64,000 nt of DNA from Fibrella arboris (GCF_041321095.1 NZ_JBGGWE010000003.1:186001-250000); one strand, 5' to 3'; positions 17,888-26,548 are shown, counted from the stretch's first letter. Notes: generated by a model not told the origin, from the sequence alone. Translations and numbers: made by a program.

Positions 17888-19027
17888 ATGCATTATTCAC
17901 GACGCCGTTTTTTTCGGCAATCGACCCAGCGGGGTGCAGCGGCGCTAACGCTCCCTACCCTTATTCAGGCATTTTCGACCGAAACAGTACAGGCTACAAC
18001 GCTGGTTGAGTTGGCTATACCGGAACGTATCAAGCCCGACAGCGTGGTACGCTCGTTACCCGAAAACATGGTATGGGGCTACTTCGGAGCCGACGTTGCG
18101 CCGGTGAGTCGCATCAAAGACGGAGACATCGTGGAGATACAGACGGTGAATCCATCTGGTGTGAGCCGGACTGATCCAGAGGCGTTTTACAAGGCCAATA
18201 ACCTACCGATCGATGAGCATGCGAAGGAGGTTATCGCCATCATGAAAACCGTGAAACCAGAGCCATCGGGCATTCGGGGGCATATGCTTACCGGCCCGAT
18301 CTATATCGAAAACGCACAGCCTGGCGATCATATCGAAATTCGCATGCTCGACCTGACCCTCCCCGCCGATTTTGGTGTAAACAGCGTGTGGCCCGGTGGC
18401 GGCGGCATTCCCGACCTGGTAAAGCAGCGCGAGACATTTGTGTACCGGTACGACGCCAAACGCCGCACAGGTACGTTCATCGATGGTGTCGAGATTCCGC
18501 TGAAGCCGTTTATGGGCGTTATGGCCCTGTCACCTCCCGCTGAAACAGGGCGCGTCAGTTCCATCCCACCGGGTTTCTTCGGTGGCAATCTCGACATAAA
18601 ACACCTGACCAAGCATACCACACTACACCTACCCGTATCGGTACCGGGCGGGTTGTTTACTACCGGCGACGGTCACGCCGCCCAGGGCAATGGCGAGGTG
18701 AGCGGCGTAGCCATCGAAACGGCAGTGAATCTGACGGCTCAGTTTATTGTGCATAAAAACAGCGCCCTGAAGATGCCGCGTGCCGAAACGCCCACTCACT
18801 TCATCGCGGTTGGTCTGGATAAAGATCTGAACAAAGCCATGAAGCAGGCACTTGCTGAGGCGGTTCAGTTTATTCAGACTGATCTAGGATTCACGTTCAA
18901 TCAGGCGCTTTCGATTGCCAGTACCGGCGTTGATCTCGAAATCAGCCAGGTAGTCGATCAGGTGTTGGGTGTACATGCCATGATTCCGAAGGCACTATTC
19001 CCGAAGAAGAAATTTGGGTATTGGTGA
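17888..19027 (+). CDS. Tat-exported acetamidase/formamidase family protein
   Basis: A 379-residue protein beginning with a twin-arginine signal (SRRRFFRQ and a hydrophobic stretch to about residue 35). The remainder matches the FmdA/AmdA acetamidase-formamidase family: GHMLTGPIYIENAQPGDHIEI, the FMGVMALSPP block, GGNLDIKHL and the GDGHAAQGNGEVSG block that holds catalytic acidic/His residues. Members hydrolyse short amides to ammonia and an acid. An open frame extends upstream to 17732, but the ATG at 17888 fits the Tat signal. Export to the periplasm is unusual for well-known members, which are cytoplasmic. Divergent from the PLP enzyme. Confidence 0.87.
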   Translation: MHYSRRRFFRQSTQRGAAALTLPTLIQAFSTETVQATTLVELAIPERIKPDSVVRSLPENMVWGYFGADVAPVSRIKDGDIVEIQTVNPSGVSRTDPEAFYKANNLPIDEHAKEVIAIMKTVKPEPSGIRGHMLTGPIYIENAQPGDHIEIRMLDLTLPADFGVNSVWPGGGGIPDLVKQRETFVYRYDAKRRTGTFIDGVEIPLKPFMGVMALSPPAETGRVSSIPPGFFGGNLDIKHLTKHTTLHLPVSVPGGLFTTGDGHAAQGNGEVSGVAIETAVNLTAQFIVHKNSALKMPRAETPTHFIAVGLDKDLNKAMKQALAEAVQFIQTDLGFTFNQALSIASTGVDLEISQVVDQVLGVHAMIPKALFPKKKFGYW

Positions 19028-19123
19028 GCAGTTGACGCCGAGCCTTGTTAGCATCCCTGTACCGCACATTCTCGCGAAAGGATCAGTTAAGCCGCATTAC
19101 CGCGTACTATTACCTCATCACCC

Positions 19124-20065
19124 ATGCTTCCCTACTTTCCTTTCGGTCAGCAGTTTAACGACAAAATGGGGACGTACCCCCTGCCCGAAAGCGACCGGCT
19201 GATCGACGTAGATGGGCATTACCAAACTGAAATCGCGCTGAAACAGCAGCTACTGACCGAACTACCCGCTTATTATTACCAGATGCTTCCGGGCTACGAA
19301 GCGGCGCAATGGGAAGCGGTGGAGTTGGTGCTGAAGCAACTGGTCCGCTGGTATCCTGCTCAGTTTACGATTCGGCAAACCGGCCGACGCTGGCACTGGA
19401 ACAACCACCTGACCGGCGAAGAAACCGCCTTTACCGCTGGCGATTCAGGTACGTTGCCCATTGCTCCACTCGATTGGGCGGGGCGGCAGGTGCAGGAAGA
19501 TCTGGTGCTACTGGCTGGCCCGGAGTCGACGCTCGTGGGTGGTCAGCTTTGTTTCGGCAATGGCTGGTGTCTCAACGAAAAAGTGGGGCTCCCCTTCTGG
19601 CAAATTCACGCGCCCATTGTCCCCATCGTGGAACCGATGATGCAGGCGGCGCAAAAGCTGATGGCACGCCTGCCGGTTGGTCGGGCGGTGTGGCGACTGA
19701 ACTGGAGCGTGAAAGTGACCGACCAGCTCGATATGACCAGCCGCCATATACCCGTGCTGGATCAGCTTCTGGCCAACCGGCTCCCCACCCTCACGCCCGA
19801 TACTCTTGGCGAGCAGCTCTTTATCCGCATTGAACGGCAAACCCTGACGCGGCTGTCCCAGTCGGGGGCTATTCTGTTTGGCATTCACACCTACCAAAAT
19901 CGACTGGCCAGCGAAGTAGCGGCCCGCCCCGATGCTGCCTCGCGGCTGGCGCAGGTCTTCAGCACCACGCCGCCCGCCATGCTCGCCTACAAAGGCATGA
20001 CGGCGTTTATGCCACCCCTGTTAACGTACCTGAATCAGCAGGTCAGTCACCGGGAAACCCTCTAA
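19124..20065 (+). CDS. DUF3445 haem-dependent oxidative N-demethylase-like protein
   Basis: The 313-residue product matches the DUF3445 / haem-dependent oxidative N-demethylase (HODM) family. Recognisable blocks are the N-terminal PFPFGQQFNDKMGTYPL type start, the GDSGTLPIAPLDWAGRQVQEDLVLL region and GWCLNEKVGLPFWQIHAPIVP, whose conserved His is likely near haem. Family members bind haem b through a PAS-like fold and, in studied cases, remove methyl groups from dimethylamine. The partner subunits of the known enzyme are not next to it, so its substrate here is unknown. It is followed by a good terminator. Confidence 0.82.
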   Translation: MLPYFPFGQQFNDKMGTYPLPESDRLIDVDGHYQTEIALKQQLLTELPAYYYQMLPGYEAAQWEAVELVLKQLVRWYPAQFTIRQTGRRWHWNNHLTGEETAFTAGDSGTLPIAPLDWAGRQVQEDLVLLAGPESTLVGGQLCFGNGWCLNEKVGLPFWQIHAPIVPIVEPMMQAAQKLMARLPVGRAVWRLNWSVKVTDQLDMTSRHIPVLDQLLANRLPTLTPDTLGEQLFIRIERQTLTRLSQSGAILFGIHTYQNRLASEVAARPDAASRLAQVFSTTPPAMLAYKGMTAFMPPLLTYLNQQVSHRETL

Positions 20066-20068
20066 AAG

Positions 20069-20110
20069 CAGAAGCGTGGGGGTGGTTTCAACACCAGCCC
20101 CACGCTTCTG
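20069..20110. terminator. Perfect 13-bp hairpin between convergent genes
   Basis: CAGAAGCGTGGGG (20069-20081) pairs fully with 20098-20110 around a 16-nt loop. It lies between the DUF3445 gene and the convergent PepSY-like lipoprotein gene and could serve both. Confidence 0.8.
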
Positions 20111-20134
20111 ATCTGGCACAACGTCGGCGGGCTG

Positions 20135-21280
20135 TTACCCTCTTGTCACAGACACGAACTTGCCTTCGCCGTTGAAGATAACCGTGTAGAGCACTTCACC
20201 GACCTTAATGACGACCGTGTAGCTCGTTACCCCAGAATCGGTTGATACGATTACGCCCTTCATAAACGTCCAGCCGGGGTACGTTTTGGTCAGGTACTCC
20301 CGGCTGGTACCGGGTAAATCAGTCGGTGAGGCCATCGCCCTTTCAACAGGCCGTGGTGTATAGGTGTTCGTCAGCACCTTGCCGTCGGCATCGAAAGTCA
20401 TTTCGTAGCGTTTCCCGTCTTTATTCACCACCACCGAGAAGATTCGCCTGCCGTCTTTCACCGTGACTGACCCTTTCTCGAAGGTGTAACCCGCCAGAAA
20501 CGCAATGGCCGCAGCGGGCAAGTCATTGATCGACTTCAGTTCCACCGTTGTTGCCGGGGGTGTGGGAGTCGATGCGCTTGAGCGGAGTACCTTACCGTCG
20601 TTGTCGAAGAGCAGTTCGTAGGTCGTTGTGCCTTTCGTGCCATATACGAGGTAGGTTTTCTTTCCGTCTTTATCAACCGTGGCTACGCCTTTGGCGAAGG
20701 TGATGCCATTCTCCCTCAGGTACGCACTGGCGGCAGTGGGCAGGTCTTCGGCTTTGGTAATGGGGAAGGTAGTAGGCGTGGGCGCGGTTGGAATGGGCGC
20801 GTTGAACGCAAGAATCAAGGCGCCACTGGCATCGAAGATGAGCGTCACTTCTTCCTTTTCATTGCGAACGGCCACTTTGTACGCGCGCTGATTATTATAC
20901 TGCCCATCGCCAATGGCCACAATTTTGTATCCTGGGTACGTCTTGTCGATGTACGCTTTGGCGGCGGCGGGTAATGTCACCGACTGTGGGCTTGTCAGGC
21001 CGTCGCCCTTTCCCAGCGCGTATACTTCCAGAATACTCCCTTTGGCATTGACCGTAGCCTGATGACTAACCGACTGAACGCTGAAATCAGATTCCCACAC
21101 GTTGCCTTTGTCGATTTCGGTAAAACTCAGGCTGGTGGCCGTTGGATAGGCGATCCGCACCGCCTGAACAACAACAGCTGGCACATCGGGAAATTCGGTG
21201 GTCGGCTGTGCCTCCTGCTGGCGGCAGCCGTCCAGGCTCAGCAGCGCAAGCAGGCTGGTAAAGAGTACTACTTGTTTCAT
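20135..21280 (-). CDS. Lipoprotein with five PepSY-like modules
   Basis: A 381-residue protein with a lipoprotein signal (LLALLSLDGC, lipidated Cys at 19). The mature part is five consecutive PepSY-like (DUF2874-type) modules, each starting with a short helix such as LPAAAKAYIDKTYPGYK or DLPGTSREYLTKTYPGW and continuing with two or three strands that include a Gly-Asp turn. Linkers rich in Pro and Thr (PIPTAPTPTT, STPTPPATT) separate modules 2-3 and 3-4. Such proteins sit in the periplasm or outer membrane of Bacteroidota; a clear function is not known. It is convergent with the DUF3445 gene. Confidence 0.85.
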   Translation of the reverse strand: MKQVVLFTSLLALLSLDGCRQQEAQPTTEFPDVPAVVVQAVRIAYPTATSLSFTEIDKGNVWESDFSVQSVSHQATVNAKGSILEVYALGKGDGLTSPQSVTLPAAAKAYIDKTYPGYKIVAIGDGQYNNQRAYKVAVRNEKEEVTLIFDASGALILAFNAPIPTAPTPTTFPITKAEDLPTAASAYLRENGITFAKGVATVDKDGKKTYLVYGTKGTTTYELLFDNDGKVLRSSASTPTPPATTVELKSINDLPAAAIAFLAGYTFEKGSVTVKDGRRIFSVVVNKDGKRYEMTFDADGKVLTNTYTPRPVERAMASPTDLPGTSREYLTKTYPGWTFMKGVIVSTDSGVTSYTVVIKVGEVLYTVIFNGEGKFVSVTRG

Positions 21281-21471
21281 GGCTCGTAAGGATTAGTTAG
21301 ACGTGAATGCGTTGGCTAAAAGGAAATTAGCCGTACAAAGTTGGTAATTATACCCAAACTAACAACGGCTGTTCCACGTCTCCCCGCCGGGTCGTGTGAT
21401 CCTTCACCAACGGGACCGAGCCAATGCAGGCAACAGACTCAGTGGAACAGAGCTTTCTCCGCTGGTTACGT

Positions 21472-22353
21472 TTAGGGTTGCCCCTTCCTGGCGAGCAGGA
21501 TCAGGAAGAATAGGTTCATTCCCCATCCGGTGAGGCGGGTCATCCACATGGCAGCGCGGTAATCAGCGGCGGCCGGGTTTTGCCAGACGCGGTAGGTCAG
21601 CGCAGCCAGGTACACGAGGCCCGGTGTGGTCAGCGCAATCATCAGAAAGAAAGGCCAGGTACCCTGATAGAAGATCAGGAAGCAGATGCCCGATGCCAGC
21701 AAACAAATCCAGGCATTGATGAACGTACCCCGAACGCCCATCAGCCGGCTGATGGTGAGGTCGCCCCGGCTGGCATCTTCAGCATGCTGGTATACCTGCG
21801 TAACCGGGTAAAGTGCCAGAATATTCAGCGTCGAGATCAACGTACCCAGCCCTAAGCCAATCTGGCTCGAGGTAACGAATAACTCCCAAAAGCTCATGTC
21901 GTGCATGATCATGTAGGTCATCAGGAAAACGAACCCGCCCTGAAATGTGCTGATCAGCAGCCAGCTGGCAATGGGGCGTTTTTTGATGCGGATGGCCGTA
22001 TGGCTGTAGCATTTCATGAATGCGCCGTAGACCAGGATAAATACCAGGAGCTGACTGTTGATGAAGGCCCCCGCCAGCAACGCCAGCGCCTCCAGCCCCA
22101 TGGATACCCAGAACAACGTTTTATCGACGGGCGGCGGGGCTTCGAGGCCGTTTACGCTGCCTTCGTCCTTATCGTAATAACTGTTGAAGGTATTGGCCGC
22201 CGGATACACCAGCACGTGAATGATCAGCAGCACCCACACGGCCCGCCACCAGTCGCCGACGCCGGGCAGGAGCGTCATGGCGAACAGGCAAACGGGAAGC
22301 AGGTAAACCGAGAAAGGAAGCCGTAAATGAAGCCAGATAGCGCGTAGCGTCAT
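21472..22353 (-). CDS. UbiA family prenyltransferase
   Basis: A 293-residue integral membrane protein with about eight or nine hydrophobic helices. The first aspartate motif is N57-x3-D61-x-D63 in NTFNSYYDKDEGS, as in UbiA/MenA-type enzymes that attach an isoprenoid chain to an aromatic or related acceptor. The second acidic motif is less clear: the region YQHAEDASRGD (about 190-200) is the candidate. It is divergent from a type III polyketide synthase, 133 bp away, which would supply an aromatic acceptor. This pairing, and not a quinone operon, suggests a prenylated aromatic product; that is inference. Confidence 0.82.
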   Translation of the reverse strand: MTLRAIWLHLRLPFSVYLLPVCLFAMTLLPGVGDWWRAVWVLLIIHVLVYPAANTFNSYYDKDEGSVNGLEAPPPVDKTLFWVSMGLEALALLAGAFINSQLLVFILVYGAFMKCYSHTAIRIKKRPIASWLLISTFQGGFVFLMTYMIMHDMSFWELFVTSSQIGLGLGTLISTLNILALYPVTQVYQHAEDASRGDLTISRLMGVRGTFINAWICLLASGICFLIFYQGTWPFFLMIALTTPGLVYLAALTYRVWQNPAAADYRAAMWMTRLTGWGMNLFFLILLARKGQP

Positions 22354-22486
22354 GCTCGTAGAGTCATAATTATGGAGAGAAGAACAACCTTATAGTACAG
22401 GGGTAGTTATACTGATTAACATCGTGTCAGTTACAAAGCACGTAGATTGAGGTATCACGCGGTGGACCGCACCAACACTATTCCTA

Positions 22487-23677
22487 ATGAACGTACCTGC
22501 CAGTTTCATTACGTCGCTCGGCACTGCCGTACCCGGAAACGCAATTCCGCAAAACCAAATTGCCCGCTTCATGGCAGAGGCGCTGGAAATGGATGAGCGG
22601 GACCAACGTCGACTCTCAGCCCTGTACCGCCAGACCCGCATTGATCAGCGGCATTCGGTACTGCCCGACTACAGCCGTTCGCGGGGTGAATATACGTTCT
22701 ACCCTAACACCGAGGGGCTCGAACCCTTTCCAACGGTTGGGCAACGTATGAAAATGTATCAACAGGAGGCCGTTCCGCTGGCGTTGCAAGCCATAGACGA
22801 TTGCCTGGCCAACTATCCAGGCTTTGACAAACAGGGCATTACACACATCGTCACTGTCAGTTGCACCGGCCTGTATGCACCCGGCCCCGACATTGAACTC
22901 ATTGAAGCCATGGGCTTACCGGGCACGACACAGCGCATGGCCATTAACTTCATGGGTTGCTATGGTGCCTTCAATGGCATAAAAGCCGCCGATGCCATCG
23001 TCCGCTCAACGCCCGACGCCGTGGTGCTGGTGGTCTGCGTGGAACTGTGTACGCTTCATTTCCAGAAGAAAAACGACCTCGATAACCTGCTGTCGAATGC
23101 CCTTTTCTCCGACGGTGCCGCCGCCGTTCTTGTGGAAGGCAAAGCCCGTGTCGATCGGTCGTTGCGGCTCCGGTCGTTCTATTGCGATCTGCTTCCCGCC
23201 GGTAAAGAAGCCATGGCCTGGCACGTGACCGACTACGGGTTTGAAATGACCCTGACATCGGAAGTACCTTCGTTCATTCAGCAGGGAATTGGCCAGATGC
23301 TCTCGCGATTGCTCGAACGCAGTGGCCTTACCATCGGCGATATTGGCACGTATGCGCTCCACCCCGGCGGCCGACGAATTCTGGAAGTAATCGAAGGGCA
23401 GTTGGGCCTCGACCAGACCGACAATCGCTATGCGTATCAGGTACTGAAAGAGTTTGGCAACATGTCGTCGGCCACGGTGCTGTTTGTGTTGAAAGCGATC
23501 TGGAACGACCTGGACAACGCTGCCAACGACCCCGATAAAAACAGCGACGGCTCGTTCAACATCCTCAGCTGCGCCTTTGGCCCCGGCCTCACCCTCGAAT
23601 CCATGATTCTGGAAGCGAACTACACGCCAACCGCCGAAGCTGAAGAGACATCACATGCCGACCTGATCACGGTGTAG
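22487..23677 (+). CDS. Type III polyketide synthase
   Basis: A 396-residue enzyme of the chalcone synthase-like superfamily. The catalytic triad is visible: C158 in NFMGCYGAFNG, H292 in YALHPGGRRIL and N325 in EFGNMSSATV; the C-terminal (G)FGPG loop appears as AFGPG. Such homodimeric enzymes extend a CoA starter with malonyl-CoA and cyclise it to resorcinols, pyrones or phloroglucinols. Length is normal. The start ATG overlaps a copy of the over-represented octamer AACGTACC. Next to a UbiA prenyltransferase (divergent) and followed by a Crp/Fnr regulator 24 bp downstream, possibly on the same transcript. Confidence 0.93.
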   Translation: MNVPASFITSLGTAVPGNAIPQNQIARFMAEALEMDERDQRRLSALYRQTRIDQRHSVLPDYSRSRGEYTFYPNTEGLEPFPTVGQRMKMYQQEAVPLALQAIDDCLANYPGFDKQGITHIVTVSCTGLYAPGPDIELIEAMGLPGTTQRMAINFMGCYGAFNGIKAADAIVRSTPDAVVLVVCVELCTLHFQKKNDLDNLLSNALFSDGAAAVLVEGKARVDRSLRLRSFYCDLLPAGKEAMAWHVTDYGFEMTLTSEVPSFIQQGIGQMLSRLLERSGLTIGDIGTYALHPGGRRILEVIEGQLGLDQTDNRYAYQVLKEFGNMSSATVLFVLKAIWNDLDNAANDPDKNSDGSFNILSCAFGPGLTLESMILEANYTPTAEAEETSHADLITV

Positions 23678-23701
23678 GTACGTTGCCTGTTTCGAAGAGT
23701 G

Positions 23702-24280
23702 ATGAGCGTCTCGCCTAAAGAACTGTTACTTGGCTATATCTCAGCTATAGCCCCACTGTCCACAGCTATCCTTGCCGATGTAGAACAGGCCATTACCGTG
23801 CAGGACATACCTAAAGGAACCATGCTACTTGAGGCTGATCGGGTCTGTCAGCATGTATGGTTTATTGCCGACGGAACTGCTCGCGCTTTTTACTACAAGG
23901 ACGGGAAAGAGGCAACGGCCTGGTTTATGGGGCAGCACGATTTCATCATTTCAGTACGCAGTTTCATTGAGCAGAAACCCAGCTACGAATACATTCAGGC
24001 CCTGACCGCCTGCACGCTGGTCCGTGTTTCGTACAACCAGCTTCAGCAGTTGTATCAGAAACACCCCTCGTTCAACTCCGTGGGGCGGCAGCTCGTTGAA
24101 CAATACTATGCCCTGAGCGAAGAACGTCTGTTTCAGCTACGCATGAACACCGCCGCTGAACGCTATGATCTGCTCCTGGCAACGCACCCAGCCATTTTCA
24201 AACAGGCTTCCTTAAAACAGATTGCCTCCTACATCGGCGTGACGCCCGAAACCGTCAGCCGACTGCGTAGACGGAGATAG
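23702..24280 (+). CDS. Crp/Fnr family transcriptional regulator
   Basis: A 192-residue regulator with an N-terminal cyclic-nucleotide-binding-like beta-barrel (about 20-115) and a C-terminal helix-turn-helix whose recognition region reads SYIGVTPETVSRLRRRR. The barrel lacks the Arg-Ser phosphate-binding cassette of true Crp and has no Cys cluster like Fnr, so the ligand is unknown, as for most Bacteroidota members. GTG at 23699 precedes ATG at 23702; I chose ATG. Only 13 bp after the stop lies a TTGA-N6-TCAA palindrome, a typical binding site for this superfamily. Confidence 0.92.
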   Translation: MSVSPKELLLGYISAIAPLSTAILADVEQAITVQDIPKGTMLLEADRVCQHVWFIADGTARAFYYKDGKEATAWFMGQHDFIISVRSFIEQKPSYEYIQALTACTLVRVSYNQLQQLYQKHPSFNSVGRQLVEQYYALSEERLFQLRMNTAAERYDLLLATHPAIFKQASLKQIASYIGVTPETVSRLRRRR

Positions 24281-24313
24281 CTGGGTACGTTCTTGATACA
24301 TGTCAAGAGAAAC
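24217..24313 (+). repeat. 97-bp direct repeat, copy 1 (crp 3' end and operator)
   Basis: This segment covers the last 20 or so codons of the Crp/Fnr gene, its stop, a GGTACGTT octamer and the FNR-like palindrome. It recurs at 26549-26645 with only 8 differences by my alignment and no gaps. Confidence 0.9.
24293..24306. promoter_or_regulatory. FNR/CRP-like palindromic operator TTGATACATGTCAA
   Basis: TTGA-N6-TCAA is the classic half-site pair of the Crp/Fnr superfamily. It lies between the regulator gene and the lipoprotein gene at 24362, 55 bp before that start. A second copy (TTGATATATGTCAA) precedes the gene at 26695. Binding by the adjacent regulator is inferred. Confidence 0.6.
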
Positions 24314-24361
24314 AAGCTCACGAGTCGCTTGTTTTGTCTCGTTCAAAAACTCAAACGAACC

Positions 24362-25546
24362 ATGACAAAACTAACGTTACAACTCGCATTGGCCTTATTT
24401 GGCTTGCTTTTCTTCTTTTCCTGTGAACGCGAATCTGTTACAGACAAGCCCGACCCAGCCTTTGCTGCAATCACCGACAAAACAGTTTTAGCAGCCAAAA
24501 AATGGCATGACGCCCGACAGACAGGAACAACAGCGCGGCTTGGTGGTACTGATGATACAGAGAAAACACCCAACTGGTTAAAAGCCATAAGCTACACTGT
24601 TGGGACCGAAACAATCGTTGAGCTTCCGATAGCCTACAAAAAGCCACAGGGTATGACCATAGCTAGAGGCGGAGGCGATAAAAAGCCGGGAGAAGCCTAT
24701 CAGCGTCTTGTCAAAGAAGACATCTCTGTAGTCAGCAAATATGTAGTGGTCAAAGACGCAGATGGTCATTACAAGGCACTTGTGATGAAGGTGGTGGGGT
24801 CAATGCTATTCTATGCTTCACACAAACAGGACGAGCTGAAGACAAGCAGCTACAAATCTGTACCAACAGATTTCAGCGGCTACGTCTTGTTTTACGATTG
24901 GAATGAGACTATGCTTTATGGATATCGGTATCAGGTCGGGCAGCTTATCGGCACCTGTTCACCAGGCACGAAACCCAACGGCAGATTAGTGACGTGTAAT
25001 ACAACCCCCGTTGACCATTACTCACAAGCCTGCACGGAAGGATATGGTTGTGGTCCGTTAATTTATACCTATACCGACTATGTTACTACCTGTTATGATT
25101 CAGGAAACGGTGGAGGAGCAGGTCCAGGCGGAACGACAGGCGGTGGAGGTGGAGGTTCTACAGGAGGAGGTCAAGCCGTTACAGACGCAAACGGTAACTA
25201 CTACATTCCTAATTATTACAACCCACCGGTTGTTGATGTGAAGAAGCTCATGGATTGCTTTGGCGAGAATATAACAACAGCCACAAACTATAACTACACT
25301 ATCACAGTGTATGTGCAGGAACCGTTGTCAGGCGGGGGTGGGTCTTCTTACGGTTTTAATCATGGACCAGGACACGTCTTTATAGGCCTGACAAGAGTGA
25401 GTAATACAAACCCATCGGATCGAATAAATCAAGTGTTTGGCTTTTATCCAAATACACCTACACTTTCTCCAGCAATCTGGGTTGTGGGCCAGTATAAAGA
25501 CAATGGAATAGACACACCTTATACTGTCAAAAAACTTTTCAGGTGA
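24362..25546 (+). CDS. Lipoprotein with Gly-rich linker and N-terminal half of a papain-like domain (frameshifted)
   Basis: A 394-residue product with a lipoprotein signal (LFGLLFFFSC, Cys21). An unknown N-terminal domain (about 40-240, several Cys near its end) is followed by a Gly-rich linker (about 244-272) and then a segment with His338 in GPGHVFIGLT and the strand FGFYP. In a family of Bacteroidota proteins this His segment is followed by an NC(T/A)xx(A/V) motif, like permuted NlpC/P60 or LRAT-type hydrolases. Here that motif lies in the -1 frame directly after this stop (25543-25827). The shift lies at or near an A6 run at 25529-25534; one extra A would fuse the two. The frame is open upstream from a TTG at 24293, inside the operator; ATG 24362 gives the lipoprotein signal. 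Confidence 0.75.
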   Translation: MTKLTLQLALALFGLLFFFSCERESVTDKPDPAFAAITDKTVLAAKKWHDARQTGTTARLGGTDDTEKTPNWLKAISYTVGTETIVELPIAYKKPQGMTIARGGGDKKPGEAYQRLVKEDISVVSKYVVVKDADGHYKALVMKVVGSMLFYASHKQDELKTSSYKSVPTDFSGYVLFYDWNETMLYGYRYQVGQLIGTCSPGTKPNGRLVTCNTTPVDHYSQACTEGYGCGPLIYTYTDYVTTCYDSGNGGGAGPGGTTGGGGGGSTGGGQAVTDANGNYYIPNYYNPPVVDVKKLMDCFGENITTATNYNYTITVYVQEPLSGGGGSSYGFNHGPGHVFIGLTRVSNTNPSDRINQVFGFYPNTPTLSPAIWVVGQYKDNGIDTPYTVKKLFR

Positions 25547-25827
25547 GTGCTTATCAATTTGCAGGGGCGGTATACAGTATAAAGTTTTCAGACCCCTTAA
25601 TGTACAAATTAGGCGAATTTAATTGTGCTGGCTACGTGATAAGCCTGTGTGAGGCGGCCGAAATTAATATACCTGAAAACAAAGTAATGACAGGTGTTGG
25701 AACAACTTATACTCCAGGAAGACTTGGGGCGGATCTGAGAGAAAGAGCAGGTAGTGATCCTTCTATAACAGTCATACCGGCCTCAAACAGGGCTTATTCA
25801 GAAAAAAGCAAAGGAGAATGTAACTAA
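25543..25827 (+). CDS. C-terminal half of the papain-like domain, detached by frameshift
   Basis: This 94-residue frame overlaps the stop of the lipoprotein gene by 4 bp. It carries EFNCAGYVISLCEAAEINIP, whose NC with following hydrophobic helix matches the nucleophile region of permuted papain-like hydrolases; the matching His is in the upstream frame. A GTG at 25543 could start it, but the domain would then lack His and its first strands. Read in the -1 frame across 25529-25534 the protein continues without a break (QKTFQVSAYQF). So this is most likely part of the upstream gene, split by a real mutation, a sequencing error, or slippage on the A run. Confidence 0.65.
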   Translation: MSAYQFAGAVYSIKFSDPLMYKLGEFNCAGYVISLCEAAEINIPENKVMTGVGTTYTPGRLGADLRERAGSDPSITVIPASNRAYSEKSKGECN

Positions 25828-26077
25828 AATTACCAATAAAGCGATATTTTTATTTGATTTTCTCTATCGTAATCAATGAGTTAAAAGCTGTTTGAGCTAG
25901 CTGGGCTATCGCATTGCGACCAAATGGTTGTAGCCGGAAGGTTTACCGAAGTAGCTTCCGTCACGCAGCGACCCAACAACGCGTTAATTTATACTGCTAC
26001 GCGAAGATTGGAACAGTTAAAAACAGCTTGTCATCTTTCTACATTCTTGTCTTTATAAGTTAGATTGACTTACAGCC

Positions 26078-26488
26078 ATGAAAAAATCAAAAGTTATCAA
26101 CGGCATTCGGCTTCTATTTTGGGTAATTCTCATCGTCAATCTACCACCAGTTTGTAATGTTATACAGCTGTTTGGCAATGAATATGGGTACATCACAAAA
26201 CAAGGTCGGCAGTTTGAAGAAAACCAATTTGCAGCGAATCGGTATGAAGAAGTATTTGTGGCTTATATAGTAACTGGTCAAGAACCAGGCTATGAAAACG
26301 ACGCACCTTTGTACCGGACTGAGCCTATTAATCCGCTTCGGTTCTGGCGATGGTATGATTATGCCGTTCATCCCCGCTGGCGGTTGCCTTATAATGACCA
26401 ACCTGACACACTTAAGAAAGGGCCGGTCAACGTCAATCCGGAAAAGCTCAGGCTCTGGAAAAGGATTCACGAAATAGACGGCTACTGA
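26078..26488 (+). CDS. Small membrane protein of unknown function, paralogue A
   Basis: A 136-residue protein with one N-terminal hydrophobic segment (about 10-32, LFWVILIVNLPPVCNVIQLF) and a polar, Trp-rich C-terminal region. I do not recognise the family. It is clearly paralogous to the product of 26695-27204; the shared core is FWRWxDYAxHPRWRLPYNDQ, then PDTLxKGPVxxNPEKxxLW. It lies after the frameshifted papain-like lipoprotein and ends at a hairpin terminator. Roughly 250 bp upstream (25828-26077) hold no gene I can support. Association with the lipoprotein, for example as a protective partner, is only a guess. Confidence 0.7.
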   Translation: MKKSKVINGIRLLFWVILIVNLPPVCNVIQLFGNEYGYITKQGRQFEENQFAANRYEEVFVAYIVTGQEPGYENDAPLYRTEPINPLRFWRWYDYAVHPRWRLPYNDQPDTLKKGPVNVNPEKLRLWKRIHEIDGY

Positions 26489-26499
26489 CATACTAATGG

Positions 26500-26546
26500 T
26501 ATCATCAGGCTAAACGCATTTTAATGTTGCATTTAGCCTGATGATA
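26500..26546 (+). terminator. Hairpin terminator after paralogue A
   Basis: A 19-bp stem with one mismatch (26500-26518 with 26528-26546) and a short loop lies 11 bp after the stop. Its right arm ends 2 bp before the second copy of the crp-end repeat, so the duplication joint is at this hairpin. Confidence 0.75.
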
Positions 26547-26548
26547 CA

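Noticed and set aside
25528..25535. Programmed -1 frameshift of the dnaX type
   Set aside because: The run fits only partly (CAA AAA after slip), and no stimulatory stem or upstream Shine-Dalgarno was seen; a plain indel is just as likely, so it is reported as an open question and not as a recoding site.
25828..26077. Possible small RNA or element remnant between the lipoprotein and paralogue A
   Set aside because: A weak inverted pair (AAGCTGTTT near 25887 and AAACAGCTT near 26024) flanks a more GC-rich core, but there is no promoter, terminator or known RNA pattern strong enough to report.
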